A DNA stretch of 31,732 nucleotides from Silene noctiflora (Eukaryota; Streptophyta; Magnoliopsida; Caryophyllales; Caryophyllaceae), in contig VHZZ01000145.1 in the NCBI GenBank assembly GCA_009801015.1, forward strand, positions 56,072 through 87,803, written 5' to 3'. The first letter of the stretch is position 1; each line of letters starts with the position of its first letter. The translations under genes were made by a program, and so were the position numbers. Shown piece after piece: positions 1-10,400 of the stretch. Below the pieces are notes generated by a model that did not search any database, had not been told where the DNA came from, and saw nothing but the letters and a program-made list of their open reading frames with translations.

Positions 1-437
1 TTTTTTTTTTGGTCATCGGTAATCTTCAAGGAATGAAATTAAATCAAAAATAATGACATCATTAATGAAAGCATAATAGAGTGAGGAGAGTTTAATCAAT
101 TAATGAAATCATGAGAGGGTAATTAAATACTTGCCAAGTAAGTGGGGGGAGTGGAGAACCCCAACTAAATAAAAGTTTTTTCAAATTTCTTAAAATTCAA
201 GGACCAATAGGATGACTTGAAATGATTTAGCTTTTATAGTAAGTAGATTTGTTTATTTTTTATTTTTATTTTTATTTTTAGGAGACTTATTTTAATAGGA
301 GTAGCAAATAAACATAGACAAAAAATTAGAATTTTGGGATTGCATTATTTCTTTTTTGAGAAAAAAAAAATGAACTAGAGATTATATTATCATACCATGT
401 AGATACAGAGTATTTGGCAGGAATGTTATAAATACGA
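1..437. other. AT-rich flanking DNA, no gene seen
   Basis: No reading frame with recognisable protein similarity and no clear inverted or tandem repeat is visible. The stretch has several A and T runs. It probably belongs to the repeat-rich DNA upstream of the zinc-finger gene. Confidence 0.5.
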
Positions 438-622
438 CTTTTTTTTTGTGTGTAAATCATCCGGTTTAATCTGATTTGAGCCGGCCGGGTAGGACCACTA
501 GGGCGGTAAAGCTCTCTCCCTCATGAGTTTCAACACTGTTGCGTTCCTAGGACTCGAGCACGAGACTTATGGTTAAGCTAAAACAAACCCTTTACCAATT
601 GATCTGAGTGCTCATGGGTATA
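438..622 (-). repeat. Probable tRNA-derived SINE
   Basis: Read on the minus strand, the segment begins near 617 with a box A-like stretch (ACTCAGATCAATTGGTAAAG). About 50 bases later comes a box B-like stretch (GTGCTCGAGTCC), the spacing and order of an internal RNA polymerase III promoter. It continues through a GC-rich body and ends in a run of A (a T run on the plus strand at about 439-447). A length near 180 bases is usual for plant SINEs. I could not identify a target-site duplication with confidence, so the exact ends are approximate. Confidence 0.5.
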
Positions 623-1078
623 TTAGTAGAATAATAATGACATGTGAATCACACTAGACTACCGGATCTTGTTGACATAGATAATGTCATGGGTCAACTA
701 TGATAAAGGAGTAAGGCTTGTTGTCACGCCTGCTTAATTGTAAAATGTTCAACTATATTGTTTGTATATAACATAGTATTATACTAATTTTTCAAGTCCT
801 AACATAAATTTTTTTCATCTTTTCACTACGCAAATAGACCTAAATATAGGCATATTAGCCAAGGGTTGGGTCAATCCTTACTCACCTAACCCATGATTAC
901 CTTGGGCTAACCTTAAACCAACCACGTATGGGGTTGGAATGGCTAGATGGTGTGCCACTGGTCCTGGAAAGATCAACCCGTCCATCTTAATGCTCACTCT
1001 AAAGTCTAAGCGCTAGTGCCTAGTGACCTATAGTGTTAAGAGTGTAAGTTTAGAATTTTGTTAATTTTCCGTCTATAA
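623..1078. other. Intergenic, no gene seen
   Basis: No coding region is recognisable. The part from about 820 to 1020 is less AT-rich and may be an old transposon fragment, but it shows no terminal structure or protein similarity I can name. Confidence 0.4.
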
Positions 1079-1110
1079 TAAGGCCCTGTTCTTTTGAACT
1101 TAATTTCAGT

Positions 1111-1341
1111 TGTTATAAGTTCAGTTCAGTTCAGTTCAGTTCTATTAAGTTCAGTTCAGTTCAGTTCAGCTCCATTAAGTTCAGTTCAGTTCAGTTCAGA
1201 TCATTTCAGTTAAGTTCAGTTCAGTTGTTATAAGTTCAGTTCAGTTCAGTTCAGTTCTATTAAGTTCAGTTCAGTTCAGTTCAGCTCCATTAAGTTCAGT
1301 TCAGTTCAGTTCAGATCATTTCAGTTAAGTTCAGTTCAGAT
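1111..1341 (+). repeat. 115-bp tandem duplication of TTCAG array
   Basis: A unit that starts with TGTTATAAGTTCAG at 1111 starts again at 1226. The order of spacers (TCTATTAAG, CTCCATTAAG, ATCATTTCAG) is the same in both units, so the whole 115-bp block was duplicated. Simple slippage of the pentamer would not give this. Confidence 0.85.
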
Positions 1342-1356
1342 TCATTTATTCCAACA

Positions 1357-1418
1357 TTATTATTATTATTATTATATTAATTTTTTTACTGTTATTATTA
1401 TTAATATATCATTTTTAA

Positions 1419-1461
<43 letters not shown>

Positions 1462-1618
1462 TTTATTTTATTTTGCAGAAAAGCAAGATGATCTCTTATT
1501 GATTAAATAAAGACCATACAAGATCTTACTACCCATCTACAAAAGGGAGTAAGGAAAGCCCCCCTTACAAAATTAATTAATACGGAGTAATATATTATTT
1601 TTAATATTTATATTATTA

Positions 1619-1672
<54 letters not shown>

Positions 1673-2290
1673 TCATGGGGTATATTCAGCCGATCCGGCC
1701 CGCATGCAACATGTGGGTCGCACAGGTTCAAGTGTTTGACACTTCATACAAAAATGTACATTTAGACCTCTATAAATATCTTCCATGGATCCATCCGAAG
1801 AGGACACGTGCAAGATTCATGTAAGAGATATCTCACCTAACAATTTTTTCTCTCTAAAAGTAAGACTACTCAAACATTTAAGAGAGTTCTAGGACCCTGC
1901 GTCAAGCGAAGTCCCGATTATACATCTAGTACCGTACTGACTTAGGCATCAGAGAGGGCCCCCTTGGTAACTCCCAGAGGTCATGTGTGTTTTCTGTGTA
2001 CGTATACGTACCACCTGAGGCAGTCGAACATCAACCTAGAATATATCCGAAAGGAACGTTTTGACCTGACCCAAACTCAAGCAACGCTGACTTGATTGTT
2101 TTGACCCGAAATAATTATATTAATATATTATTATTAGATCTATTATTAATATTATTCATTATATTTATTATTATTATTTATAATATTTATATTTATATTA
2201 TTATTATATTATACTTATCATATTTATTTTTTAGTTATTATTATTATTAATATATTTCATTATTATTATTATTATTATTAGTTGTTGTTG
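1357..2290. repeat. ATT/TTA microsatellite tracts
   Basis: Long (ATT)n tracts fill about 1357-1475, 1608-1671 and, more degenerate, 2110-2285. They lie inside the foldback element and flank its central unique part. Such tracts are prone to length error in assemblies. Confidence 0.85.
1675..2110 (+). mobile_element. LTR-retrotransposon-like fragment (possible LTR remnant)
   Basis: The segment carries a TATA-like stretch (CTCTATAAATATC near 1770) and, about 150 bases downstream, CTGACTTAGGCATCAGAGAGG (1937-1957), followed by GC-rich sequence. This arrangement resembles the R-U5 part of plant Ty3/gypsy long terminal repeats, where a similar GACTTAGGCATCGGAG phrase is common. No second LTR, primer-binding site or gag/pol frame is visible. 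The assignment rests on recognition of this phrase and is tentative. Confidence 0.4.
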
Positions 2291-2742
2291 TTGTTACAAT
2301 ATTTTTATTATTATTTCAGTTCAGTTCATATAAGTTTAGTTCAGTTCAGTTCAGATCCATTAAGTTCAGTTCAGTTCAGTTCAGCTCCATTAAGTTCAGT
2401 TCAGTTCAGTTCAGACAATTTCAGTCCAAAAGAACAGGGCCTAACTTAGTAATTACTCTCTATTTAGTAAATTTTACGGATATCAAATAATATCGCTATG
2501 ATATTGTATTTTTATATTTTATTTTGTAATGTAATATTGAAGTATCGAGTGCTTCAATTAAGTATGTCCACTTTCCTTTTTCATATTTTTTTTAAAATAA
2601 AAAATAACCTACAAATTAACAAAATTAAAAAGCACCAAAAAAAAAAAAAAATTAAACAGTTTGGAATTTTTCAACCTAGCCAACTGTAACTCCACAATAT
2701 AAGCAACCCAGATCATAATTTCCCGGTAAAATCATCCTTGTT

Positions 2743-2774
2743 CATCAATCTTCAATCTTCAATCTTCAATCTTC
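2743..2774 (+). repeat. CAATCTT repeats in the 5' leader
   Basis: Four to five tandem CAATCTT/TTCAATC heptamers form a pyrimidine-rich stretch in the presumed first, untranslated exon of the zinc-finger gene. Pyrimidine-rich leaders are common in plant transcripts; a regulatory role is not shown. Confidence 0.6.
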
Positions 2775-2872
2775 CCTAAATCAAAATCATCAAATTTCCA
2801 GTTATTATTATTAATTCTCAAGTTTAAATCTCGTCGTCGTTGATTATTTTTTCAATCTCAATTATTATACAG

Positions 2873-3796
2873 GTTTGATACTATTACTTCTTCCTCTTCT
2901 AATTTCCTATTGTTTTTTTAGGATTAGGGTTTATAGATTTGATTATGGAATTACATTCGTCAATTGGGACTTCACTTCCGGATTTTCTTCGCGATTCTTC
3001 GTTCTGGTTTCATCGCCCGGGACTTCAATTGCGAGGGTTTGGAATTTTGGATCTTTACTGCTTTATTTTACAGATTTGATTATTAGGGTTTTGGGTTTGG
3101 GGGTTTTATTGGAAAAGGGATCGACTTTGTTGATGGGTTCCACGCTTTAGGCTGTATTGTTTGGAAATTGGTGATGGGCTTGTGTTATTTTCGTGGATTG
3201 ATGGTTTTAATGATGCATTTCCGGCACTCGACTGCAAAAGGTTTATGCTTTAAGTGATTTCAATTGAGCTACCTTGGATTTATTCGATTTCGCATTCAAA
3301 GGTGTGGACTGAATGCGTTTGATTTGATTGCGAATCTATGATTGTGAAAGGGTTTGGATTTTTGGTGCTTTATTTACAGATATGATTATTAGGGTTTTGG
3401 TTTTTGGGTTCTTAGTCGAAAAGGGATCGACTTTGTTTAGGGTTCGATGATGGGTTGCACGCTTTAGTCTCTTTTTTTTGGTTTTCGTTGATGGGGGTGT
3501 GTTATTTCAAGGTTTATGGTTTTAGTGATGCGTTTCTGGAATCCGGCTGCCGAAGGTTTATGTTTTTTTGTCGATTTATTCGGTATTTCAATTGAGGTAC
3601 CATGGATTTAGTCAATATCGCATTCAAAGGTGTGGACTGAATGCTATGATTTGAGAATCTATCATATCCATGTGATTGGGTGGTGATTGAGAATGATTGC
3701 AATTGGACTGTATTTCTAAGTTTTTGAAGATAGAAGAAGCCGGCAAATACAAGGAACTCGTTGTAATTGGTTTACATATGCTTGTGTTTTCTGTAG
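2873..3796 (+). other. Probable 5'-UTR intron of the ZFWD gene
   Basis: A donor-like CAG/GTTTGA at 2873 and an acceptor TTTTCTGTAG ending at 3796, two bases before the coding ATG, fit a 924-bp leader intron. The interior is T-rich with repeated TTAGGGTTT motifs, typical of plant leader introns. A long tandem duplication fills most of its second half. The donor is chosen by pattern only; other nearby GT sites are possible. Leader introns often raise expression in plants, but this is general knowledge and not shown here. Confidence 0.6.
3035..3664 (+). repeat. 315-bp tandem duplication in the leader intron
   Basis: The block 3035-3349 is repeated, diverged, at about 3350-3664. Matching landmarks include TTTGATTATTAGGGTTTTGG, AAAGGGATCGACTTTGTT, and GCATTCAAAGGTGTGGACTGA, each recurring about 315-330 bases later. 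The copies differ by many substitutions and small indels, so the duplication is not recent. Confidence 0.85.
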
Positions 3797-3797
3797 A

Positions 3798-6505
3798 ATG
3801 ACGGAAGTTATCTCTAGAAGGGTCTCAGGGGGACGTGGGAGAGTTCCATACAGCTGGCATCGTTCTCAACCAGCAGCTGGTCACGATTCTGAGATTGTCT
3901 GCAAGTACTGGTTGCGCGGGCACTGCACCAGAAACCCATGTCGATTTCGCCATCCGAATGAAGAAGCACCCAAAAACTGTGGTGTCCAATTAAACAGTTT
4001 GAAAGCTAAGGAGTCCCGTATTCCGTTACAGCCTTTAAGAGTTGTCACTAAGAGAGCAAATGTAGAGCAGAATACTCCTAGTGTGAAGCGAAGAACATCT
4101 CCCGAGAATGCTCTTGATAACAAGGGTTATCAATGCAGTACAACTAAGAGGGCTCTTGTTGAAGAAAAGGTTGTCGAGTCTGTCAAACATCGTGATGTTG
4201 TTGATCAGAAGCCTACTGCTGCCCATAATGACCTTCCTGAGAAGGTGCAGCATAAGATATGTGTTGATTGGATTAACAAGACTTGTGTTCATGATGAAAA
4301 GTGTAATTATATGCACTCTTGGAGTTCGAGCAATGACTTCTCCAAGATGGTTCAACTTGAAGGTCATAAGAAGGTACCCAACTCGCCACGTGGTTTCTGT
4401 TTTTCAATCTCTTGCTGCTTAGCTAACCACTAATATCTTCAATTTATGCTGTCAATAATGTTTCAGGCTGTTACTGGAATCAATCTGCTGTCTGGTTCAG
4501 ATAAGCTATTTACTAGTAGTGAAGATGGGACTGTTCGTATGTGGAATTGCCACACTGGCGAGGTAAAAATAAGCCTTTCATTTACAGTTCAAGCCTTTAA
4601 TTTTAAAAGTCAATGAGGCCTAAAGATTTAGGAAGGGCGGAGCGCCATTTGCAAAGGCGCACTAGTATGCAATTTTATCAGGATGGAGAAATAGACGATC
4701 TTCTAGCAATTTTATTTACTAGTAGCTATTTACTAGTGCGCCTCGTGCCTGTTGACACTATGGCTCTAGCAAAAGCAACTTTTTGATATTTTTGTGATGA
4801 CACACTGTTTGGTGCTTGCAGTTTGTAGCTTCTGACCTGGGTTCTCCAGTTTGGTGTCTTGCGAGTGAAGGACCATGGGTGTTCGCCGGAATTACAAATG
4901 CTATTAAGGTTAACTGATTGTTATCATTTCTTCGTAGTGTAGCATTTGTTAAGTCACTTTAATGTAGCATAATATTAATGTTGGTACTTCTTCTTTCTGC
5001 CTTGTTCTTCAGGCTTGGAACATTGAGGCTCAATTAGAACTTACCCTTAATGCACCCGGTGGACATGTTTATGCACTGACTATGGTTGATGGAGTATTAT
5101 ATTGTGGACTTCAGGTAACTGTCCTACATTACTGATAACATTTTGACAAAGATGTCGTTCCCTTTATCTTTCTATTTTTTAGGGGTTCTCTTTCACATGG
5201 ATTTTGTATGCCTCTTTGATAATTTTCCAAGATAAGAACATGTCCTAAATGAAACATATGTTATTGACTGGCATGCCCAAATATGAATTGATTAAAATGA
5301 AGGGAGTAAAAATTATAGGTGTATTCAACCCAAACAAGGATCCTCTATTGATCATGTACATTGTTATAGATGAATACATTGCGCTAGCACTGTAATGAGT
5401 GTATCTTTTTGCCTTTTCTTAGTTTTAATGCACCATGTTCCTTGCAGGATGGTTCGATTTTGGTGTGGAAGTTAAACTCGGAAGGTGTCTCATTTGAGGG
5501 CCCTATGTTGGTGAAGGGTCACACTGGTGCTGTGGTTTCATTATTTCGAGGGGGTCATTGGTTATTTTCAGCCTCAGTGGATAAGACAGTTAGAGTATGG
5601 GACTTCAAGAATATGGTCTGCATCCACACGCTCCAAAAGCATTCCGAAGAAGTAATGTCTGTGCTTTGCTGGGAGCAATATTTGTTGTCCGGTTCATTGG
5701 ATAAAACCTTAAAGGTTTGCACTTTCTACGTTTCCACTTTCCGCTTACTAATATTTTGAAGAAACTAAGCCCTAATATTTATTTCTTTATTGTGTTTTGG
5801 TCTAAGTTTGTCTTGTTCTGTACATCCAGGTCTGGGGTCGCACCGAAGCAGGAGAGTTTGAGGTGGTACATACACACATTGAGGATAATGTACGTGGCTC
5901 TCAACCAAATTCTTTGTATTTGAATTTCTATTGATTAATGGCAACCAGTCTTCTTCTATGAGACAGTGCCACATGTGAGACCAACCAATGGGCGGGTCTC
6001 ACATGTAAGATGTAAGGCCGTCTCATATAGTTCTATGTTCTTTTCTCGGGAAGGATAGATCCCCGCTTATATGTTTTACAATAATGTCTTTCTGAAAATC
6101 ATGTGACATGAGTGTCTCTTGGGCTGCAGGGTATCCTATCATTACGTGGCATGCATGATGCAGCAGGAAACCCGATATTGTTGTGCTCATGCAACGATAA
6201 TTGTGTGCGCCTATACGATCTGCCATCGTGAGTACCTTCAAATTTAAAGTTTTATCTTTCATTCACTCCCTCATTATTCATAGCCATTATTCCGTATAAT
6301 TTGACATAAACTTGTTAGTAGTAACACTCTACCTCACTTATACAGCTTTGTGGAGAGAGGCCGCATTTATGCAAATGAAGAAGTCAAAACAATTCACATT
6401 GGTCCTGGCGGGCATTTCTTTACGGGTGATGCAGCAGGAATAGTGTCAGTCTGGAGATGTTCCGGAGATTTCTCGGGATCGCTTGATAAAGTTGCTGCTG
6501 CCTAA
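3798..6505 (+). CDS. CCCH zinc-finger and WD40-repeat protein (ZFWD family)
   Basis: Exons: 3798-4373, 4467-4562, 4822-4908, 5013-5114, 5448-5714, 5830-5889, 6130-6227, 6346-6505, giving 481 residues. The first CCCH finger is C35-C43-C48-H52 and the second C155-C163-C169-H173, with a basic, low-complexity linker between. From about residue 187 to the end are WD40 repeats (for example DGTVRMWNCHTGE, DKTVRVWDFKNM, DNCVRLYDLPS), predicted to fold as a propeller. This finger-finger-propeller order is diagnostic of the plant ZFWD family (Arabidopsis zinc finger CCCH proteins 48, 59, 62 and 63). Fingers of this type usually bind RNA and propellers bind proteins; the exact role of the family is poorly known. 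Introns are small, some with foldback insertions. The start is the first ATG after the leader intron. The family assignment is firm, the ortholog is not fixed. Confidence 0.93.
4655..4743. repeat. Small inverted-repeat element in ZFWD intron 2
   Basis: AGGCGCACTAGTA at 4655-4667 is matched by its exact complement TACTAGTGCGCCT at 4731-4743, with a short AT-rich middle that also repeats TATTTACTAGT. It looks like a miniature foldback insertion. No target duplication was recognised. Confidence 0.6.
5957..6027. mobile_element. 71-bp miniature foldback element (TATGAGAC ends)
   Basis: The ends TATGAGAC and GTCTCATA are perfect complements, and most of the two halves also pair (CACATGTGAGACC against GGGTCTCACATGT), leaving a short loop around CAACCAATGG. 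It sits in ZFWD intron 6. Left-end relatives occur in introns of the downstream splicing-factor gene near 17417 and 18309. Confidence 0.75.
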
Positions 6506-7402
6506 ATCTAGTGCATTTTACATCATTCATTTTTTGCCCAAGGAGAAAGCTTGTGTTGCTTACCAGCATTGTAAATGTAATATATGAATATGAATGAATT
6601 CCCTCCCAATGAAGAAAATGTTTTCCATCTTTTTCTTTCTTTTTTTTTTTTTTTTAAGAATTGGCTCACTGTGTTATTTAAGAAAATCTTGATCTTCCCG
6701 CAGAATCTTTATACGGTGAAAGTATTTGGCAAACTAACCACCATTGGTCTTGCTTCTAGCCAACTAAAGGCGAGATTGGTTTGTTAGGGTCGAGTGGTTT
6801 TAGCGATTGAGTAATACTGAGTACATGTCCGAATTGCAGCATATCCTGTTTAAAGTTTATACAGAAACTATACAGAAATTTAATATAATACCCGGTGAAC
6901 ATTTTTTCTTCCTTTTTGGAAAGAATAAAGATGCCATATAAGTATGATGATCTCGTTTCGTTTGTTTTATTGTTCGATGTATGTGACGATGTCAAGAGGT
7001 TGATTATGAATGCTCAAATGTTTGACTTTCGCAATGAAATGCATTTTTATCTAAAGTTTTACACTTGAAGACATCACACCAAATGATATATATTGTCATG
7101 CATTGAAATGTTGCATCCGGCATATAACTACAGTATATAAAATGAAGGTGCCAACTATTAGGGCTAAAATAGGATCGGAAATTCGAAATTATCCATGCAG
7201 ACGATGCAGTCCTGTAGTTGTGAGCTCTCTTAGCGGGTAAATTATCAAAGTGGTAATCAAGACGTGAGTAACAAAAATACCATTGTGACTCGACTTTTTG
7301 TTATATATAAAAAAAAGCCTACAAAATCCGTACTCTGGCATACTATATTGGCCAACTTTGCATCTTCCACAAAATTTGCTACATTGCTGGGATAAGTTGG
7401 GG
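6506..7402. other. Convergent 3' regions, no gene seen
   Basis: This holds the 3' untranslated regions of two converging genes. AATGTAATATATGAATATGAATGAAT just after 6570 is a plausible polyadenylation region for the zinc-finger gene. On the minus strand the phospholipase transcript probably ends in the AT-rich DNA below about 7310. A T/A run at 6640-6656 and no other structure are visible. Confidence 0.5.
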
Positions 7403-10400
7403 TCAGATGGTAAGATTCTCTTGGATTGCGCGGAATGAACCACAAATAAGTCCACCAAGATCAGGAAAGTTTTCACAACCAGGAAGGGGTCTCACCTTCC
7501 CCCTTCTATCGACATCAACCGGGTACTTTAGAAGGTGACTCGTCATTTCTCTTGGATCTTCAGCTGCAAATTGTTTCCAATTCATCTCCCCTATTGCTCT
7601 TACTTTCCTTACACACTCCACTGTTTCTGGTTCAGTGAAGCAGTCCTCAAGAAGTCCAAGGTGCTCTGCCCAAAGGGACATCCTATAACCATATATCTGA
7701 ATAGCATTACGAAATTATTAGATCATTAAAAGCATGCTTTGCAGAACTTTAGGGTTTCCGAATAGTTTGAAAATATTCTAAGGTCCAGAAGTTGTAAACT
7801 TTATAGTTGGGAGTTTTCAAGGAACAAGAGTAAATATCCCAACAGAATGTCCTTTGCCACGCTGTAGTTGGAGACCCGTGCTTTCTTCATCAAGCATCAG
7901 TTTTGACACGGTGTTGGAGAGAGGGACACATTAGTTGAAAAGATCCATATTTTTTTGCTGAAAATGCAGCGTAGTGTCGTGTCGGAATGTGGGAGGGTCG
8001 GACATGACACACAAACAATGAACTGTCCACGTAACATGACACATACGTAGCAAAGGTCGGTGTTGCTCGAACTCAACTATAATCCGTGGCTCCGTGCTCT
8101 AAAAAATTAATGTTTTTTTTTGTGTGGCTTAAATCAATGTCTACAGCAGTACAGTTTACGCCATGCCCCGGGTGTATGAGTGTCCAACGTCACACGTTGG
8201 TACACAAGAAAACAGTGAAGACTGAAAAATCCGAGCAACTAGAACTGGACTTTATTACCTAGTCTGAACCCTATATGTGGATAAAGTCTAGGCAAGAGTC
8301 TCATTAGAGGGCCTTAATGATTTCCGGATTGTACATATGTGGTAAGGTAGTTTACTATCAATGGTTAAATACCTGGCCGAATGGATGCGCTGACTTTCTC
8401 GCCCATGTATGATGAGGCTGATAGGCTCCCATTGCAATCTCGGTGTCTCTTGTTCCCTCCATTGATCGCTGGTTGATGTTTGCAGAACCCAATATCACAT
8501 ACTCATCATCCACTATCATGCCTTTAGAGTGGACATAAATCATGAATCTGCTGCTCTTTTGAGATAAAGCCTAAAAGATACAATTCCAGCATTGCAAATG
8601 ATAAGGTAAGAAATACTGGAAACACACAACCTTTTGGGTAGCGTTAGATCAAAGTGATCCGATTCATAACTACGAGGTAACTTTATACTATCATTTTAAA
8701 ACATTGCAGTTATTGTATATGTTGAAGAAATATGGGTCAAAGTTTACATCGTTTAACCATAAAAGTCAAATGGGGACAATATTATTTAGCCACAAAAGTC
8801 AAATGAGTACAATACAAATGGGAGAACAAGGGGATAACTTAAATACAGAATGAGTTTGAACCTGAGGACTGTTTGGCTGGTGAGGACCTGCGAGACCGGG
8901 ACATCCATCTGGAACTTCACGATTCCCGAGGCAAAAGAAGGTCAAGTAATCTTGTGGTGTATAAGCTCCCTCAAGCCCCACCTCTACTAGAGCCTTAAAG
9001 ATGGTTTCATACATCATTTGCATGGTTTTGTTCTGCAATGGTAGGTCGAAACTTCAGGCCACAGTTTATTAATGGAAGACAGTCATGTGGAAGTGTGCAT
9101 TTTTTTTTTTGTTAATAGTACAGAGGTTCCCGAGCCTGGAGCCACCGTAAAACAAAAAAAAATGATCATTTTGCCCAACTTTGGTGTTAAAAATTGAAAT
9201 CTGTAATTTCGTATAATAATCAGTTATCAATTTTTCTTAGTCCACCTGCGATAGGGCCAATGTAAGCAAGCATAGTTTCCAGAAATACTCCATATGACAT
9301 AAGATCTCACCAATGTTTGAACTATGTAATTCACACAGTTTCAAAACTGGATTTACACTCATTAAACAAACGCCACTTCCTGGAAGAGAGAATTTTCAAA
9401 GCAAATTTAAAGCGGATTTTGTTAGCTGATTACCAAATCTAATATAATTAACCTGCCAATAGAGAATCCGTTGAGTGGCAGCACCATTAGGGACACCCTC
9501 TGGCCACATCGGGATAACAATATATGCAGCAAATCTCTTATGAGCTCGGATCTTTTCAGCAATCTTGAGAGCAATTTCCATGGGAATCAAATTGTTCGCT
9601 CCTGCTCCCAACAATATACTTCAGTAAAAGGAGCTGATTTATCATACAAGAAATAGTAAAAAGATGTACAAAAGGGAAATGATCAAGGTTCATATAAAGC
9701 AATCTCTAAGGCCAGCAGTCAGACTGTTTCTGAAAGGTCTAGTCACAGTAAAAACATAAACACACATATCCAGAGAGAAGTAAAACTTAAAGTGTGCTGC
9801 AGATGTGCCTAAGATTTTAGATCGCACCGCAACACCATAGGATTATAATAAGACCATTAGAGATTCTGAGATAGGAGTACAGATGGTCCCATCATGGTCC
9901 CATGGCTCCTTTAAGCTGAAACCTCAGAGGTCATTTCACAAAATATTCTAAGAAAGTAAATAGGCAGAAATAGTTCAGAGCATAGCAAGTAGCAAGACAC
10001 AACCACACCAAAAAGTTTTGCAAGCTTTTTTACGACAACCTCTCACCTAAGTCTCTGTGGGCATCCCAATTGTATGAAGAACCTATGAAATACTGATTCT
10101 CAATATAAATGTAGTGCTGGGCAGATCGAATAGCCTTGACGTATGCTGTATGTATGCTCATATCAATCAGCACATTTTTCCCACAGACCAAATTCTGCAA
10201 ATTAATCCAATAAACTATAAGTGGCATTAGAGGCATTTCAAGTAAAGGAAAAAAAAAAAAGCAAAAGTAGGTTTGAAAGAGAAGTTGGTAAGAAATTTTC
10301 ACCCACCCTGCTGGTAGCTTCCTTTGGATTCGGAAATCCTACCGTAGAATTGGAATCGATCGACCGGAAAACCTGTTGGGAAGAGTTAAGTTCTCCTTAG

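Larger units (their letters stand above)
1082..2441. mobile_element. Foldback element of the PIF/Harbinger-like type with TTCAG arrays
   Basis: The ends are inverted copies: GGCCCTGTTCTTTTG at 1082 and its complement CAAAAGAACAGGGCC ending at 2441 (one extra base in the second copy's next step). TAA stands directly outside on both sides (1079-1081 and 2442-2444), as expected for the 3-base target duplication of PIF/Harbinger and Tourist elements. Just inside both ends are arrays of the pentamer TTCAG (about 1105-1345 and 2318-2425), broken by short CCATTAAG-type spacers. The middle is ATT microsatellite plus an LTR-like fragment. No transposase frame is present, so the element is non-autonomous. 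Confidence 0.75.

Noticed and set aside
1357-2290. ATT tracts as a regular array system such as CRISPR
   Set aside because: They are simple trinucleotide microsatellites without unique spacers, in a plant genome.
2875-3150. 91-codon open frame before the zinc-finger gene
   Set aside because: It lies in the probable leader intron, is T-rich with no family similarity, and overlaps the tandem duplication.
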